A DNA stretch of 17,619 nucleotides from an uncultured Lachnospiraceae bacterium (GCA_910579225.1 CAJTTI010000007.1:1-17619), one strand, 5' to 3'. Shown: positions 8,341 to 17,397, counted from the stretch's first letter. Numbers and translations are program-made. The notes: generated from the sequence alone by a model not told the origin.

Positions 8341-10722
8341 CTACAAAAGCCCTCGATTTCTGGCCTCATTGATCGCTGCCGCCTTGCTGGTCACTCCCAG
8401 CTTTTTATAGGTCTCTTTGTTGTGATATTTGATCGTGTTTTTCGTGATCCCCAGCTGGACGGCAATCTGCTCTGTCGAACATCCGTTCGCCTGAAGTCTG
8501 AGAATTTTCAGAGCATTGGGCACAAGAGTAACCTCTCCCTCCGCATGCTTTTTCAGGTAAGAAGGATAGAAGTCCGCCATCCGCTGGCACTCCTCCAACA
8601 CCTGTTTTTTGTATTCGCGATCCGTCCAGATGAATTCCTCCGCCCGCAGAAGCTTCAGCGCCGCACCGCCCTCCCTTGAGATCACACGGACAAAATGATA
8701 GCTCTGCGCCTCTGTGATGCACTCCTGCATGCTTTGCTTCCAGTCTCCCCAGCCCATATGATAAAGGGCCTCCGCCAACAGAAGCTTTGCCTCGATGCGG
8801 ATATAAGTTCGATGCATCCTATCCGCATAGTACAGAAGCTGCTTAAGAAGTCCCACAGCCTGTTCGTATCTGCCGTTCAGAAGATAGATCCTCGCTTTCA
8901 CCAGATAGCGCAGGCGTTCCATGGACCAGAAGTCCTGATGCTCGTCCGGCGCATCCTTTGACCACTCCATGACCTCTTTAATCCGCCCCTGGTACATGAA
9001 AAGCCAGCATTTTAAGGCCCTGATATTCGGAAGCAGCCTCGGCGCCTCCTGGGCGGCCGTCTTCTCGAAGCTCAAAAGCCGCTCCAGCGCGTCTTCCGCG
9101 TGCCCGCTCAGAAGAGAAAGCTGACCTAAAAGCCATACGACCACAAAGCACTGCTCGGTCTTTCCCACGCTCTCCGCCTGCATCCGGCCTTTTTCCGCCA
9201 GGGAGACGATCTCATAGCTGTCCATCCCCTTTTCCAGGAAGCTCTCTGCCAGGGCCAGACTCACCAGGCCCTTGCCGTATTTTCCCAGCACCACCGAGAC
9301 GATCTTTCCGATGCTGGCCGCCAGTTCTTTATCCCTTTTACTCCATTCGCAGAAGTCCTTCCCTCCATTCATCTGGGATGGAAGGTTGCTGGTGACAGAA
9401 AACTCCGGGAGCAGTACCCTGCGCTCCCGAATCAGCGGATACGCACGTTTAAAAATATCCACCATCTGAACATTTTCCCGATGGGGCAGCGCAATATCCA
9501 GATACAAGAGTCTGCTCTTCGCTTCTTTTCTGGCGCTCCCCGTATGATTCTCAGCATACACTTCCAGTTCTCCATACCACCGCTCGCTCTCCTCCACATT
9601 CATCCGGATCGACTGCAGCATACTCATGCAGGAGATCAGCACCGCGCTCTCCTTCACCGTATCCTCGGACAGCGACAGATAATAGTGACGGAGTTCAAAG
9701 TAATGACCATTGGCCGGGTTCTCTCTTGCATTGGTGATCAGCAGCCTGGAAATCTCCTCCTCATCCCCGCAGGACGCATACGCTTGAAGCGCCAGAGCGA
9801 TTTCGCCCCGCATTTCATAACAGTAGCCGGCGTTGCAGTAAAGCCGGTGAACCCGGTCCGCTTTCGTACTTCTCCTCAGACGCCGGCGCATGGACTCCCG
9901 GAACGCCTTCTTATATTGGTAGACTGTACCTTTCTTTACGATAAAATCCCCAATCTCCATGGCCTGGTCCAGAAGCTGCTCCACATTCTTCTTCCCGGTG
10001 ACCATCTGCGCCATCTGAATATCGAAACTCTCCACCACGGACAGTTCCATCAGAAATTCCTGCAGCTCCAGATCCCACTGGTCATACACGTGAGTTTCCA
10101 GATAGCCGCACATCTGATCCTTGGCCTGATTGTAGATCATTTCCTGACTGCCCACATCCGACTCTCTGCTTCCCAGACCGCTCCGCAGAAGCTCCAGCGC
10201 CAGGACCCTAAGAGGCAGGGGATGGCCGTTTGCCTCCCTCCAGATCCGTTCGGAAAGCCGCTCTCCCGGATAGACGTCCCAGGACTCGAAAAAGGCGTCC
10301 TGCTCCTCTCTTTCCAGCAAAAGATCCTTTTCACCGATCACACAGAACAGATAATTGACGTAGAGAGACATCAGCCAGCGGGGAACGGCGCCTCGCGAGA
10401 TCAGAATCAGCCATACTTCCTTACGCTCCATCAAAAGTTCGAGAACCGGATAAAGCTCTTCCCGAAGCTCCGGCGAGTTGAACAGATACAAGTCGTCGAT
10501 AACGATGATCTGCTCTTCCCCTTCCGCCGGCATCCGGAGATTCCAGTTGACATAATCTTCCGCGGAATAATACAGGTATTTCCTGCGGCCCAGATAATCC
10601 TTTACAAACGCCGTTTTGCCAAGTCCCGTCACGCCGTACACATATACCGTCTGGCTAAGACTCTGGGCCAGTTTCATCTTTTTTACCGCTTTCTTGGGCC
10701 GAAAATATCTTGTATCAGGCAT
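8341..10722 (-). CDS. large STAND/MalT-like LuxR-family transcription regulator
   Basis: 793 residues from the chosen start. The N-terminal NTPase domain has Walker A GVTGLGKT (30-37) and Walker B QIIVIDD (about 71-77). A winged-helix/arm region follows, then a long helical repeat (TPR-like) sensor region (about 270-670). The C-terminal LuxR helix-turn-helix covers about 728-793 (KILRLQANGCSTEQIAVQL and NTIKYHNKETYKKLGV). MalT-type proteins switch on transcription after binding a small ligand. The ATG at 10722 has GAGGAG six bases upstream; an in-frame ATG at 10752 would overlap the stop of the AAA gene as ATGA but has no visible ribosome site. Its place in the middle of the operon suggests it controls that operon. 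Family call firm, target and ligand inferred or unknown. Confidence 0.9.
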   Translation of the reverse strand: MPDTRYFRPKKAVKKMKLAQSLSQTVYVYGVTGLGKTAFVKDYLGRRKYLYYSAEDYVNWNLRMPAEGEEQIIVIDDLYLFNSPELREELYPVLELLMERKEVWLILISRGAVPRWLMSLYVNYLFCVIGEKDLLLEREEQDAFFESWDVYPGERLSERIWREANGHPLPLRVLALELLRSGLGSRESDVGSQEMIYNQAKDQMCGYLETHVYDQWDLELQEFLMELSVVESFDIQMAQMVTGKKNVEQLLDQAMEIGDFIVKKGTVYQYKKAFRESMRRRLRRSTKADRVHRLYCNAGYCYEMRGEIALALQAYASCGDEEEISRLLITNARENPANGHYFELRHYYLSLSEDTVKESAVLISCMSMLQSIRMNVEESERWYGELEVYAENHTGSARKEAKSRLLYLDIALPHRENVQMVDIFKRAYPLIRERRVLLPEFSVTSNLPSQMNGGKDFCEWSKRDKELAASIGKIVSVVLGKYGKGLVSLALAESFLEKGMDSYEIVSLAEKGRMQAESVGKTEQCFVVVWLLGQLSLLSGHAEDALERLLSFEKTAAQEAPRLLPNIRALKCWLFMYQGRIKEVMEWSKDAPDEHQDFWSMERLRYLVKARIYLLNGRYEQAVGLLKQLLYYADRMHRTYIRIEAKLLLAEALYHMGWGDWKQSMQECITEAQSYHFVRVISREGGAALKLLRAEEFIWTDREYKKQVLEECQRMADFYPSYLKKHAEGEVTLVPNALKILRLQANGCSTEQIAVQLGITKNTIKYHNKETYKKLGVTSKAAAINEARNRGLL

Positions 10723-10748
10723 GGCTTTCTCCTCTTCACAGTGTTGCT

Positions 10749-12929
10749 TCATATCTTCATGTACAGTGCGGCGTACAGTTCCTGATCGACGCCGGTCCGT
10801 CCGGTCCGGCGGTACTCGAAATCTACCGCCTCGATCAGATCCTGATTGCAGATCTTCCGGCGCTTTGCCGCCGCCCGGTATGCAGCCGCAAGGGCGGCGG
10901 ACTTGATCCCGCTTCCGGTCAGCTCCGCCACCCGCGCGTAGACGGCGAAATCAATCTCCGCTTCCAGCGGCGCCTCCTTTGGAAAGACCTTGTTCCACAG
11001 AGCCAGACGCTCTTCCTCGCCCGGCTGTTCGATGGGGATCAGGAAAGTCATCCGGCGCTTGAAGGCATTGTCGAAATTCTGCATCACGTTGGTGGCCAGT
11101 ATCGACACGCCGGAATACTCCTCGATCTTCTGCAGTAAATAGGCAGTCTCCGCGTTGGCATGACGGTCGTTGGAGTTCGACACCTCCGTCCGCTTCGTGA
11201 ACAGGGCGTCCGCCTCATCGAAGAAAAGGATCGCGTTGGAGAACCGGGCCGCGTCAAATACCGCTCCCAGATTCTTCTCGGTCTCCCCGATGTATTTGCT
11301 GCCGATCTGGGACAGGTCGATGCGGTAGATGGAGAGTCCCAGCTCCTTTGCCAGCACCTGGGCCGCCATGGTCTTGCCGGTGCCGGGCGGTCCGTAGAGT
11401 ACGATGGAAAGCCCCCTTCCATACGGTAGTTTTCGGCCGAATCCCCATGCGTCATTGACTACGCTCCGGTAGCGGACCCGGTCGCAGGCTCTCTCAAGCA
11501 GCTTTCGGCTTTCCTCAGAAAGCGTAAGGTCCTCCCACACAAAGGGACTGTGAAGCCGGACGGCGTACTGGTCCAGACTTCCGCTGCACTGATGCCGGAT
11601 CTCCTCCTCCAGTTCCTTCCTGGACGCGAGAAAACCGTCTTTTCCCATGGGAGATGTGCACATCACGCAGGACAGCGTCCGCCGAATCCTCTCCGGCGTC
11701 AGGTCATACAACGAAACAAGCTGATCCAAATCGACGTCCTCCGTGAACCGGATCCGGTACTCCTCTGCAAAATGTTTCCAGAACGCTTTCTGCTCCCCCG
11801 CTCCCGGCAGATCCACCGGAATCCGATATGTATTCCCCATGATCTCCGGCTCTTCCATCCAGGAGGCGTCGGCTCCGATCAGAAATCTTCCGGTATAATC
11901 CCTTAAATACGTGAGCATCTGCATCACCAGCCCTGTCTCCTCCCGGCTAATATCGTTCATGTTCAGATAGAGGATATGATGGGCGAGCACTGTCTTTAAG
12001 ACCGCCTGTGCAAGCGTCTCGTTCACTGCCTCCGGACTTTGAGTCAGCAGTTTTTTCACATGAAGGCACAGAACGTCCATCCCCAGCGAATCCCCCATGG
12101 CCTGAGCCAGATATTTCTTGCCGGTTCCGCTCGCTCCCTGAAGCCAGATCAGCCCCTCCTCCTGCAGCACGGTCATCCTTACATAGACCTGCCTGAGTCG
12201 GTTCAGCGCTTCCTGGTGACTGATCACAGCATCCGTATCGCCCCCGCTGAGCACTTCCCCACAGCAGGCCATACTTCCGAGCATCTCCGTGTTGCCGTGC
12301 AGAAGTAAGAGTACCGGCTTTCTGAGGGTCACGGGACGGGACAGACGGGACAGCCTTGGGTTGTCTCTCTCCGGCTGCAGCAGAAAACGATTGAGGAAAC
12401 GGTCTTCATCCAGAAGAATTTCCGGTAAATTCTCCGACTCCTCCAGAAACAGCGCGCACAGGTCGTGTACCAGTCCCGCCGTGGGCTTGGCCGTCCCGCT
12501 CTTCTCCTCCTGCAGGATTCCGAAGATCCGCTCGTACTTCCGACTGCGGTCCGCGCAGGCGGCCAGGAGAAAGGCCATCGTCTCTACGGGCTTCAGATCC
12601 AGCGACAGGAACCGGGTAAGAGGTGTCTCCTCCTCTCCTCTTCGGATCAGTTCTTCGTAGATCGGCCGCACCCGCGCCCGACAGGGGAATGCGGCTTTCT
12701 CCCTTGGCTCCAGGGTCTTGACCAGCGCTTCGTCCTCCAGAAGACATCCGATCCTCCCCAGGCTCTCCGGAAGCTTCTGCTCCTTCATCACCAGACTGAT
12801 CATGCACAGCAGATCGATGAAACGCTCCCAGGCGCTCCACTGCTCTGCTTCCGAGACAAAAGGTTCCTCCTTCTGTCCCGGAAAATATAATTCGATAAAA
12901 CCATAAGTATCCTGCCCAGTCTTCGACAT
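10749..12929 (-). CDS. tandem AAA+ ATPase of the eCIS-associated (Afp15-like) type
   Basis: 726 residues from the chosen start. Residues about 109-155 match the winged-helix domain found in front of AAA domains in Afp15/PVC15-like proteins (VETMAFLLAACADRSRKYER...GIL). A first, degenerate AAA domain has GASGTGKK (265-272) but no acidic Walker B (ILYLNMND). The second AAA domain is intact: GPPGTGKT (513-520), ILFFDEAD (567-574), sensor ILATN (610-614) and candidate arginine finger RR (625-626). In extracellular contractile injection systems this ATPase is a conserved accessory protein needed for particle assembly or function. AAGGGG lies six bases before the ATG at 12929; an in-frame ATG at 12992 would add 21 residues and reach to 24 bp from the preceding gene. 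No sheath or tube genes are in view, so eCIS membership is inferred from family and neighbours. Confidence 0.85.
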   Translation of the reverse strand: MSKTGQDTYGFIELYFPGQKEEPFVSEAEQWSAWERFIDLLCMISLVMKEQKLPESLGRIGCLLEDEALVKTLEPREKAAFPCRARVRPIYEELIRRGEEETPLTRFLSLDLKPVETMAFLLAACADRSRKYERIFGILQEEKSGTAKPTAGLVHDLCALFLEESENLPEILLDEDRFLNRFLLQPERDNPRLSRLSRPVTLRKPVLLLLHGNTEMLGSMACCGEVLSGGDTDAVISHQEALNRLRQVYVRMTVLQEEGLIWLQGASGTGKKYLAQAMGDSLGMDVLCLHVKKLLTQSPEAVNETLAQAVLKTVLAHHILYLNMNDISREETGLVMQMLTYLRDYTGRFLIGADASWMEEPEIMGNTYRIPVDLPGAGEQKAFWKHFAEEYRIRFTEDVDLDQLVSLYDLTPERIRRTLSCVMCTSPMGKDGFLASRKELEEEIRHQCSGSLDQYAVRLHSPFVWEDLTLSEESRKLLERACDRVRYRSVVNDAWGFGRKLPYGRGLSIVLYGPPGTGKTMAAQVLAKELGLSIYRIDLSQIGSKYIGETEKNLGAVFDAARFSNAILFFDEADALFTKRTEVSNSNDRHANAETAYLLQKIEEYSGVSILATNVMQNFDNAFKRRMTFLIPIEQPGEEERLALWNKVFPKEAPLEAEIDFAVYARVAELTGSGIKSAALAAAYRAAAKRRKICNQDLIEAVDFEYRRTGRTGVDQELYAALYMKI

Positions 12930-13016
12930 CGGTATCCCCTTTCTTAAAGCCTTTTCCCACTGTGGAGTCAGATTGGATGCTGCCCAGAGCATCCCCCCGC
13001 ACAGATGGAATCCTTC

Positions 13017-15260
13017 TTAAGCGGTATGTCCGGCTCCTTCCCACAGTTCCTTCAGCCGTATCAGTTCCTGCAGCCCTTTCCTGTCCTTTGCTTCCGACCT
13101 CTTCCGCCGCTCCTCGCCGGGACCACTGATCTCCTGAAGATCCACGACCTGCACTTTCTGCCAGAAGCCGTCCTCGCCATACTCCAATTCGTCCATAACA
13201 GACTCCAGCTTTTCTTCCGACAGCTTCGCTTCCTCAAACACTTCCCCGGTTATCTTATTATAGTAAGCAGGCTGGGGCGCGCCCAGAACCTGGAACTTCG
13301 ATCCTTTGGGGACCAGCACCTCCATCTCCTCCTCGCCGTACATAGACACGCCGGTAATGTTAATCGCGCCCTTTCCCTCCAGCCGAAAGCGGAAGATCGC
13401 TTTGTCTTCCTCCTTTTCCTTGCACAGATCATAGAAATGCATGGCCACCGACGGCAGAAGCGAGGTGCTGTAAAAGCTGTTTGTGACAAAGCCTCCGCCG
13501 CTCCTCATGGCGGATCCCATCTTGCCTCCCCGGTAGGTAATGCCGCGGAACGCATGGGACAGGTCCATCCATTGATCCTTATACCCCTCTTCCTGATAGG
13601 CCCGCCGCGGGCTGTATGACTCCAGCTCCTCCTGTCCCTCCTGCACCGGGGGCGCATAGCTTCCCCATGCCTCCAGCCCCTCCGACAGCATCCGCTGGGT
13701 CACCTTCGCCATGTCAAATGCCGTTTTCTGCACTCCTTTCGTCTCCCTGCGGTATTCTTCGGAGACATCCTTGGGCAGAGTCTTATCCATCAGCCACACT
13801 CTGATATGTCCGGCCAGCTCTCCGTATTTGGAGGACGTATTCATAATCTTATACAAAGAGGAGCTATAGACCCCTGCGGCATATCCGTAAGCAGGCACTC
13901 CCCCAAAGACGTCTTCTTCATTCTCGGGGTCCGTGATCCCCTCTCCGCCCATATCTTTCGCCTGCTGATCGACCATCTTGAGATAGATCGTCTCATGGGG
14001 GAACCGACGGTTCGGAGCAAATTCCTCACGGATCAGATCCTCAAACAGCGGATCTATGGTCCGGTACATATTGGCGGCCTCGGACAGATCCTCCCGGCCC
14101 TTGACTCCGGCATTGTGGGAGCCTTTCAGGATCTCGTAGATGGAATGGTCTCTGCTGCTGACCATCCAGGCGATCAGCGCCAGCCGGAAGTTCAAAAGGT
14201 CGGTTTTGCCGGCTCCCAGCAGACGGTAGGCCCCCAGCATCCGCAGGGTCGTCCCGGAGGGCCCCGCGGTCTGCAGCATTCCTTCCGCCGTCACCGGCGT
14301 ATCCATCCGGAAGTAAGACTGTCCTTCCTTCCATTTCAGGTTCCCGTTTTCATCCAGCCCGTTGGCCATCTCCCGCTCGGACAGGCCGATCCCCAGCCGC
14401 TCATAGTGCTCCCGTCCCAGCCCGGCCTGCTCTGCCTTCTTTTTCGTGCTTCTGGTAAATTTACTGGAAAAGGCCGCGGAGAAGGCCCGTCTGATCCCGG
14501 ACGCCCACCTGCTAAACCAGTTCCCTTTACCCTTGATCTTATCTTTTCCGCGCTTCAAGTCTCTGGCCATGGAGTAGGTGTCAAACAGATCTTCTTTCTT
14601 TTCATAATGCCCCATTTCCTGCAGAAGGTCAAACCGAATATGAGAGTCCGCCCCCATCTCGTTCATTTTCCCCTGATCCTCTTCAGTAATATTCAGGAGA
14701 AGGTTCTTCAAAGACCGGCTCTCTTCGATCTGCTCTCTTGTCTTGCCGCCGTTGATGAACATCCCGTTATAGAGCATGGTCATCTGTTCCCGCAGATTGC
14801 CGTTGTCAAAGACGTTCTGGATATTCTGCCGATTCAGGAAATCCGCGTCCTGCTCAAACAGCACGTAATCTCCTTCCATACCCAGCCTTGCCGCCTCTTT
14901 CCCCTCTACGTAATCCCCCAGCTGCCAGCGGCCGATCTGCCCGGCTCCGCTTCCGCTGTCTCTCTGCAGCAGGGCGCCTTCCAGCACCTTCCAGTCGTCA
15001 GGCGTGCGTCCGCTGATCTGTTCCGCCACCTGCCCTACCGCCGCCAGATCTTCCGACTGCTCCTGGTTCAGGTTCTTCACCCGGTAATAGGAAGTCAGCG
15101 TCCCGCTCAATTTGGTCAGGGCCTGTGCGGCCGCCTGCCGCACAGGCGCAGAGTTGTACAGATTGGCGGCGAACCTGTCTTCATATTCCTGCGCCGTCGA
15201 CTGCCAGTCCGGATGCTGATAGATGATTTTGTAGGCTTCCTTCGTATATGCGTCTCCCAT
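13017..15260 (-). CDS. ADP-ribosyltransferase-domain protein, probable toxin or effector
   Basis: 747 residues, no signal peptide or transmembrane helix. The C-terminal part (about 555-710) shows the R-S-E pattern of arginine-type mono-ADP-ribosyltransferases in correct order: ITYRGGK (R577), FYSTS (598-600) and EMEVLVPKGSKFQV (E645-x-E647, the ExE pair). These enzymes move ADP-ribose from NAD+ to a target protein and are typical bacterial toxins. The first ~230 residues are polar and helical; 236-275 is a strongly basic, aromatic stretch (KRGKDKIKGKGNWFSRW onward). A central region (about 335-425, with DHSIYEILKGSHNAG) looks like a separate domain I cannot name. AAGGAG lies seven bases before the ATG. 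It lies between an unknown protein (29 bp before) and the Afp15-like ATPase, which suits an eCIS cargo. No immunity gene is seen. Target unknown. Confidence 0.8.
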   Translation of the reverse strand: MGDAYTKEAYKIIYQHPDWQSTAQEYEDRFAANLYNSAPVRQAAAQALTKLSGTLTSYYRVKNLNQEQSEDLAAVGQVAEQISGRTPDDWKVLEGALLQRDSGSGAGQIGRWQLGDYVEGKEAARLGMEGDYVLFEQDADFLNRQNIQNVFDNGNLREQMTMLYNGMFINGGKTREQIEESRSLKNLLLNITEEDQGKMNEMGADSHIRFDLLQEMGHYEKKEDLFDTYSMARDLKRGKDKIKGKGNWFSRWASGIRRAFSAAFSSKFTRSTKKKAEQAGLGREHYERLGIGLSEREMANGLDENGNLKWKEGQSYFRMDTPVTAEGMLQTAGPSGTTLRMLGAYRLLGAGKTDLLNFRLALIAWMVSSRDHSIYEILKGSHNAGVKGREDLSEAANMYRTIDPLFEDLIREEFAPNRRFPHETIYLKMVDQQAKDMGGEGITDPENEEDVFGGVPAYGYAAGVYSSSLYKIMNTSSKYGELAGHIRVWLMDKTLPKDVSEEYRRETKGVQKTAFDMAKVTQRMLSEGLEAWGSYAPPVQEGQEELESYSPRRAYQEEGYKDQWMDLSHAFRGITYRGGKMGSAMRSGGGFVTNSFYSTSLLPSVAMHFYDLCKEKEEDKAIFRFRLEGKGAINITGVSMYGEEEMEVLVPKGSKFQVLGAPQPAYYNKITGEVFEEAKLSEEKLESVMDELEYGEDGFWQKVQVVDLQEISGPGEERRKRSEAKDRKGLQELIRLKELWEGAGHTA

Positions 15261-15289
15261 ATCTTCACTCCTTTATTCCCGCGGCATGG

Positions 15290-17377
15290 TCAATACCCTC
15301 TGTTCTCCCGCAGCCAGTCTGCAATGTCCGTGCACATCTGGTCGTACAGAGCCCTGGCGCCGCCTGCGCTTTCCGTCCGGCGCTGATCAAGCTTTTCCAG
15401 CATCCTGCCGGCCGTCTGCACACGGCCCTGCAGATCACTGTCAAACTCCTGCTTCTCCTGCGCGATGACATATTCCTTCTCAATAAAGTGACGGATTGCC
15501 TCGCTCCTAGGCATCCGCCGGGTCTCCTCCGTCAGCTGGTTCCAGGTATAATGCCTTAAGTCCTCTTCCTGTAAGCGGTCTGCGGGTATGCGTCCGGCGC
15601 ACTTAAGCACTTCATCAAACAGTACGTCATTCTCATCGAAAAACGTACCCCAGCGCACATCCAGATGCAGCTCACCCGAACTTTTGATGACATCCATTCT
15701 GGTTTCCTCCCCGTTCATCGTAGTGAACATGGCGCCCAGCTTATACGACGAAAAAGATTTATGGGTCCCTTTGCTGTAATCGGTTCTGGCATAACCGTCC
15801 GAAACGAGGATCGCCTGATAATATGTGATCCACTGTTCCAGATCCCGGTCCGCAGAATCATCCGGGTCAAACATTCCCGGCAGCTTCTTTAAATATTTCA
15901 CAAAAAAGGACATCCCCTGCATATTGGTAAAATCATGTTCAAAGTCATCGGCATACTGCGTAAATTCATCAGGGGGCAGCAAAAGAAAACCATTTCCATA
16001 TTTTCTCTTCAAATAATTTATCTGCTTTTTCAAAAGATCCTTATACATCCGCACCCCGTTCAGATTTGCCTGCCGGCAGGCTTCCACCTCCTCCGGATCA
16101 GACATGTGGACAGGCAGTCTTATCAGATCGTCCATCATCTGCTGGAACGATTCCTTATCCATATGCTGGATCGCTTCCAGCCGGGGCAGATTGGCGATAT
16201 GTCGGCATAAGCCCTCATGCATGGCATGCGGCTCTCCCACCACATAATAATCATCGGTTCTGATCCGCCGGTATACGGGATCCTCTTTGCCGCTGTGCTG
16301 CCGGAAATACTCCGCATGACGGGAATCCGGGATCGCGCCGCCGCCTTTTCCGAATTCGATCGTCTTGGGCGCCTTTTGTATCCACGCCTTTGCAGCCGCT
16401 TCGGCTTTCGCTTCCTGCTTACTGACTTCTTCGTTATAACCGAGCAGCCAGTCTCTCCCGGCTCTGTCGTCTTGAAACGCTTCCCGGTTTCTCACAAATT
16501 CCGCCTGCCACAGAAGAAGCGCAAGATTCCTCTGTTCCAGGGTATCCCCTAAATGACACTTGTAAGTGATCTCCGAATTATAATGGGTTCTGTACCAGCT
16601 GTTCGTCATCACCTTTTTCTGAATTGCGTAATATTCCGCAATCTGATTTCCCATATCCAGCTTTACCAGCAGGTTCTGCTTCTCTTCCTCGGTCATTTGG
16701 GCGGTCATCTCCGGATGGCCGTCGAGCAGATGCCGCAGTCCTTCCGTCTTCCCGGCCAGTTCCTCCAGGCGGACGCTCTCTTCTGCGATCGTTTCATCCG
16801 TACGCAGATCCACTCCCATGTCGAGCGCCATGTACTGACTGATACAGGAAGCGATCTGTTCCCGGGTCAGATTCCCCTCCTGCATCTGCCCGGGAATCAG
16901 GGTCCTGTTATGGTCCTTGTCTTCTGTCAGGAATTGGGAAAGCGCCCGGAAATCCCCCGGCAGACAGCCCTCCGGTTTCTCCAGATCCCTCGTCCTGCCC
17001 GCAAGCGTCTGTTCCCAGGTGCCACTGGCCTCCTCCACCGTACTGGCGTTCACTCTCTTTCTGTAGAGCCTGGACTTCTGGTTATTGGAGCGGGACTTTC
17101 TCTTTTTGGCGCCTATATTCTCTTTAAAGGAGTTTCCATAGGACTTGCCCTGCAGGGAAACCGTCGGAAGTTGAATGCTGCTGTTTTTTCTGATCTGACT
17201 GACTTTTTCCAGCCTCTCTCTCCTCTCCCTCTTGACCCTCGTCTCGGCACGATCGCCCTTGTCCTTGTTCGCTTTGTATAATTTACTGGTATGGGCCGCC
17301 AGATAGTCGTCCTCCTGCTTCGTAAACATAATCTGGACGCTGTCCAGTACCTTCTTCTCGTCCTTTGTCAACGGCAT
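15290..17377 (-). CDS. large protein of unknown function, possible effector or partner
   Basis: 695 residues; I recognise no family. No signal peptide or membrane segment. Residues about 35-110 are very basic and probably disordered (KRERRERLEK, KKRKSRSNNQ, SRLYRKRVN), after a short acidic helical start. Residues 190-340 are helical and charged; 340-600 are mixed, with DDYYVVGEPHAMHEGLCRH (375-393) and a strand-rich patch SSGELHLDVRWGTFF (566-580). The end (600-695) is helical. AGGAGGTG lies five bases before the ATG, the best ribosome site of the operon, and this is its first complete gene. Known PVC/eCIS effectors carry disordered, charged N-terminal packaging regions, so this may be cargo or a cargo partner of the next gene; that is inference from position and composition only. 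Confidence 0.75.
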   Translation of the reverse strand: MPLTKDEKKVLDSVQIMFTKQEDDYLAAHTSKLYKANKDKGDRAETRVKRERRERLEKVSQIRKNSSIQLPTVSLQGKSYGNSFKENIGAKKRKSRSNNQKSRLYRKRVNASTVEEASGTWEQTLAGRTRDLEKPEGCLPGDFRALSQFLTEDKDHNRTLIPGQMQEGNLTREQIASCISQYMALDMGVDLRTDETIAEESVRLEELAGKTEGLRHLLDGHPEMTAQMTEEEKQNLLVKLDMGNQIAEYYAIQKKVMTNSWYRTHYNSEITYKCHLGDTLEQRNLALLLWQAEFVRNREAFQDDRAGRDWLLGYNEEVSKQEAKAEAAAKAWIQKAPKTIEFGKGGGAIPDSRHAEYFRQHSGKEDPVYRRIRTDDYYVVGEPHAMHEGLCRHIANLPRLEAIQHMDKESFQQMMDDLIRLPVHMSDPEEVEACRQANLNGVRMYKDLLKKQINYLKRKYGNGFLLLPPDEFTQYADDFEHDFTNMQGMSFFVKYLKKLPGMFDPDDSADRDLEQWITYYQAILVSDGYARTDYSKGTHKSFSSYKLGAMFTTMNGEETRMDVIKSSGELHLDVRWGTFFDENDVLFDEVLKCAGRIPADRLQEEDLRHYTWNQLTEETRRMPRSEAIRHFIEKEYVIAQEKQEFDSDLQGRVQTAGRMLEKLDQRRTESAGGARALYDQMCTDIADWLRENRGY

Positions 17378-17397
17378 CTTCTCACCTCCTATTTATA

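Noticed and set aside
9481..10785. A 434-codon plus-strand open frame
   Set aside because: It is antisense to the LuxR-type regulator, whose NTPase motifs and HTH are certain.
13806..15386. A 526-codon open frame on the plus strand
   Set aside because: It lies opposite the ART gene. GC-rich third positions on the minus strand remove stop codons from the opposite strand; the product shows no family features and no good ribosome site.
13017..17377. An immunity gene for the ART protein
   Set aside because: No ADP-ribosylglycohydrolase or macrodomain motif is visible in the window and the gaps are too small for another gene.
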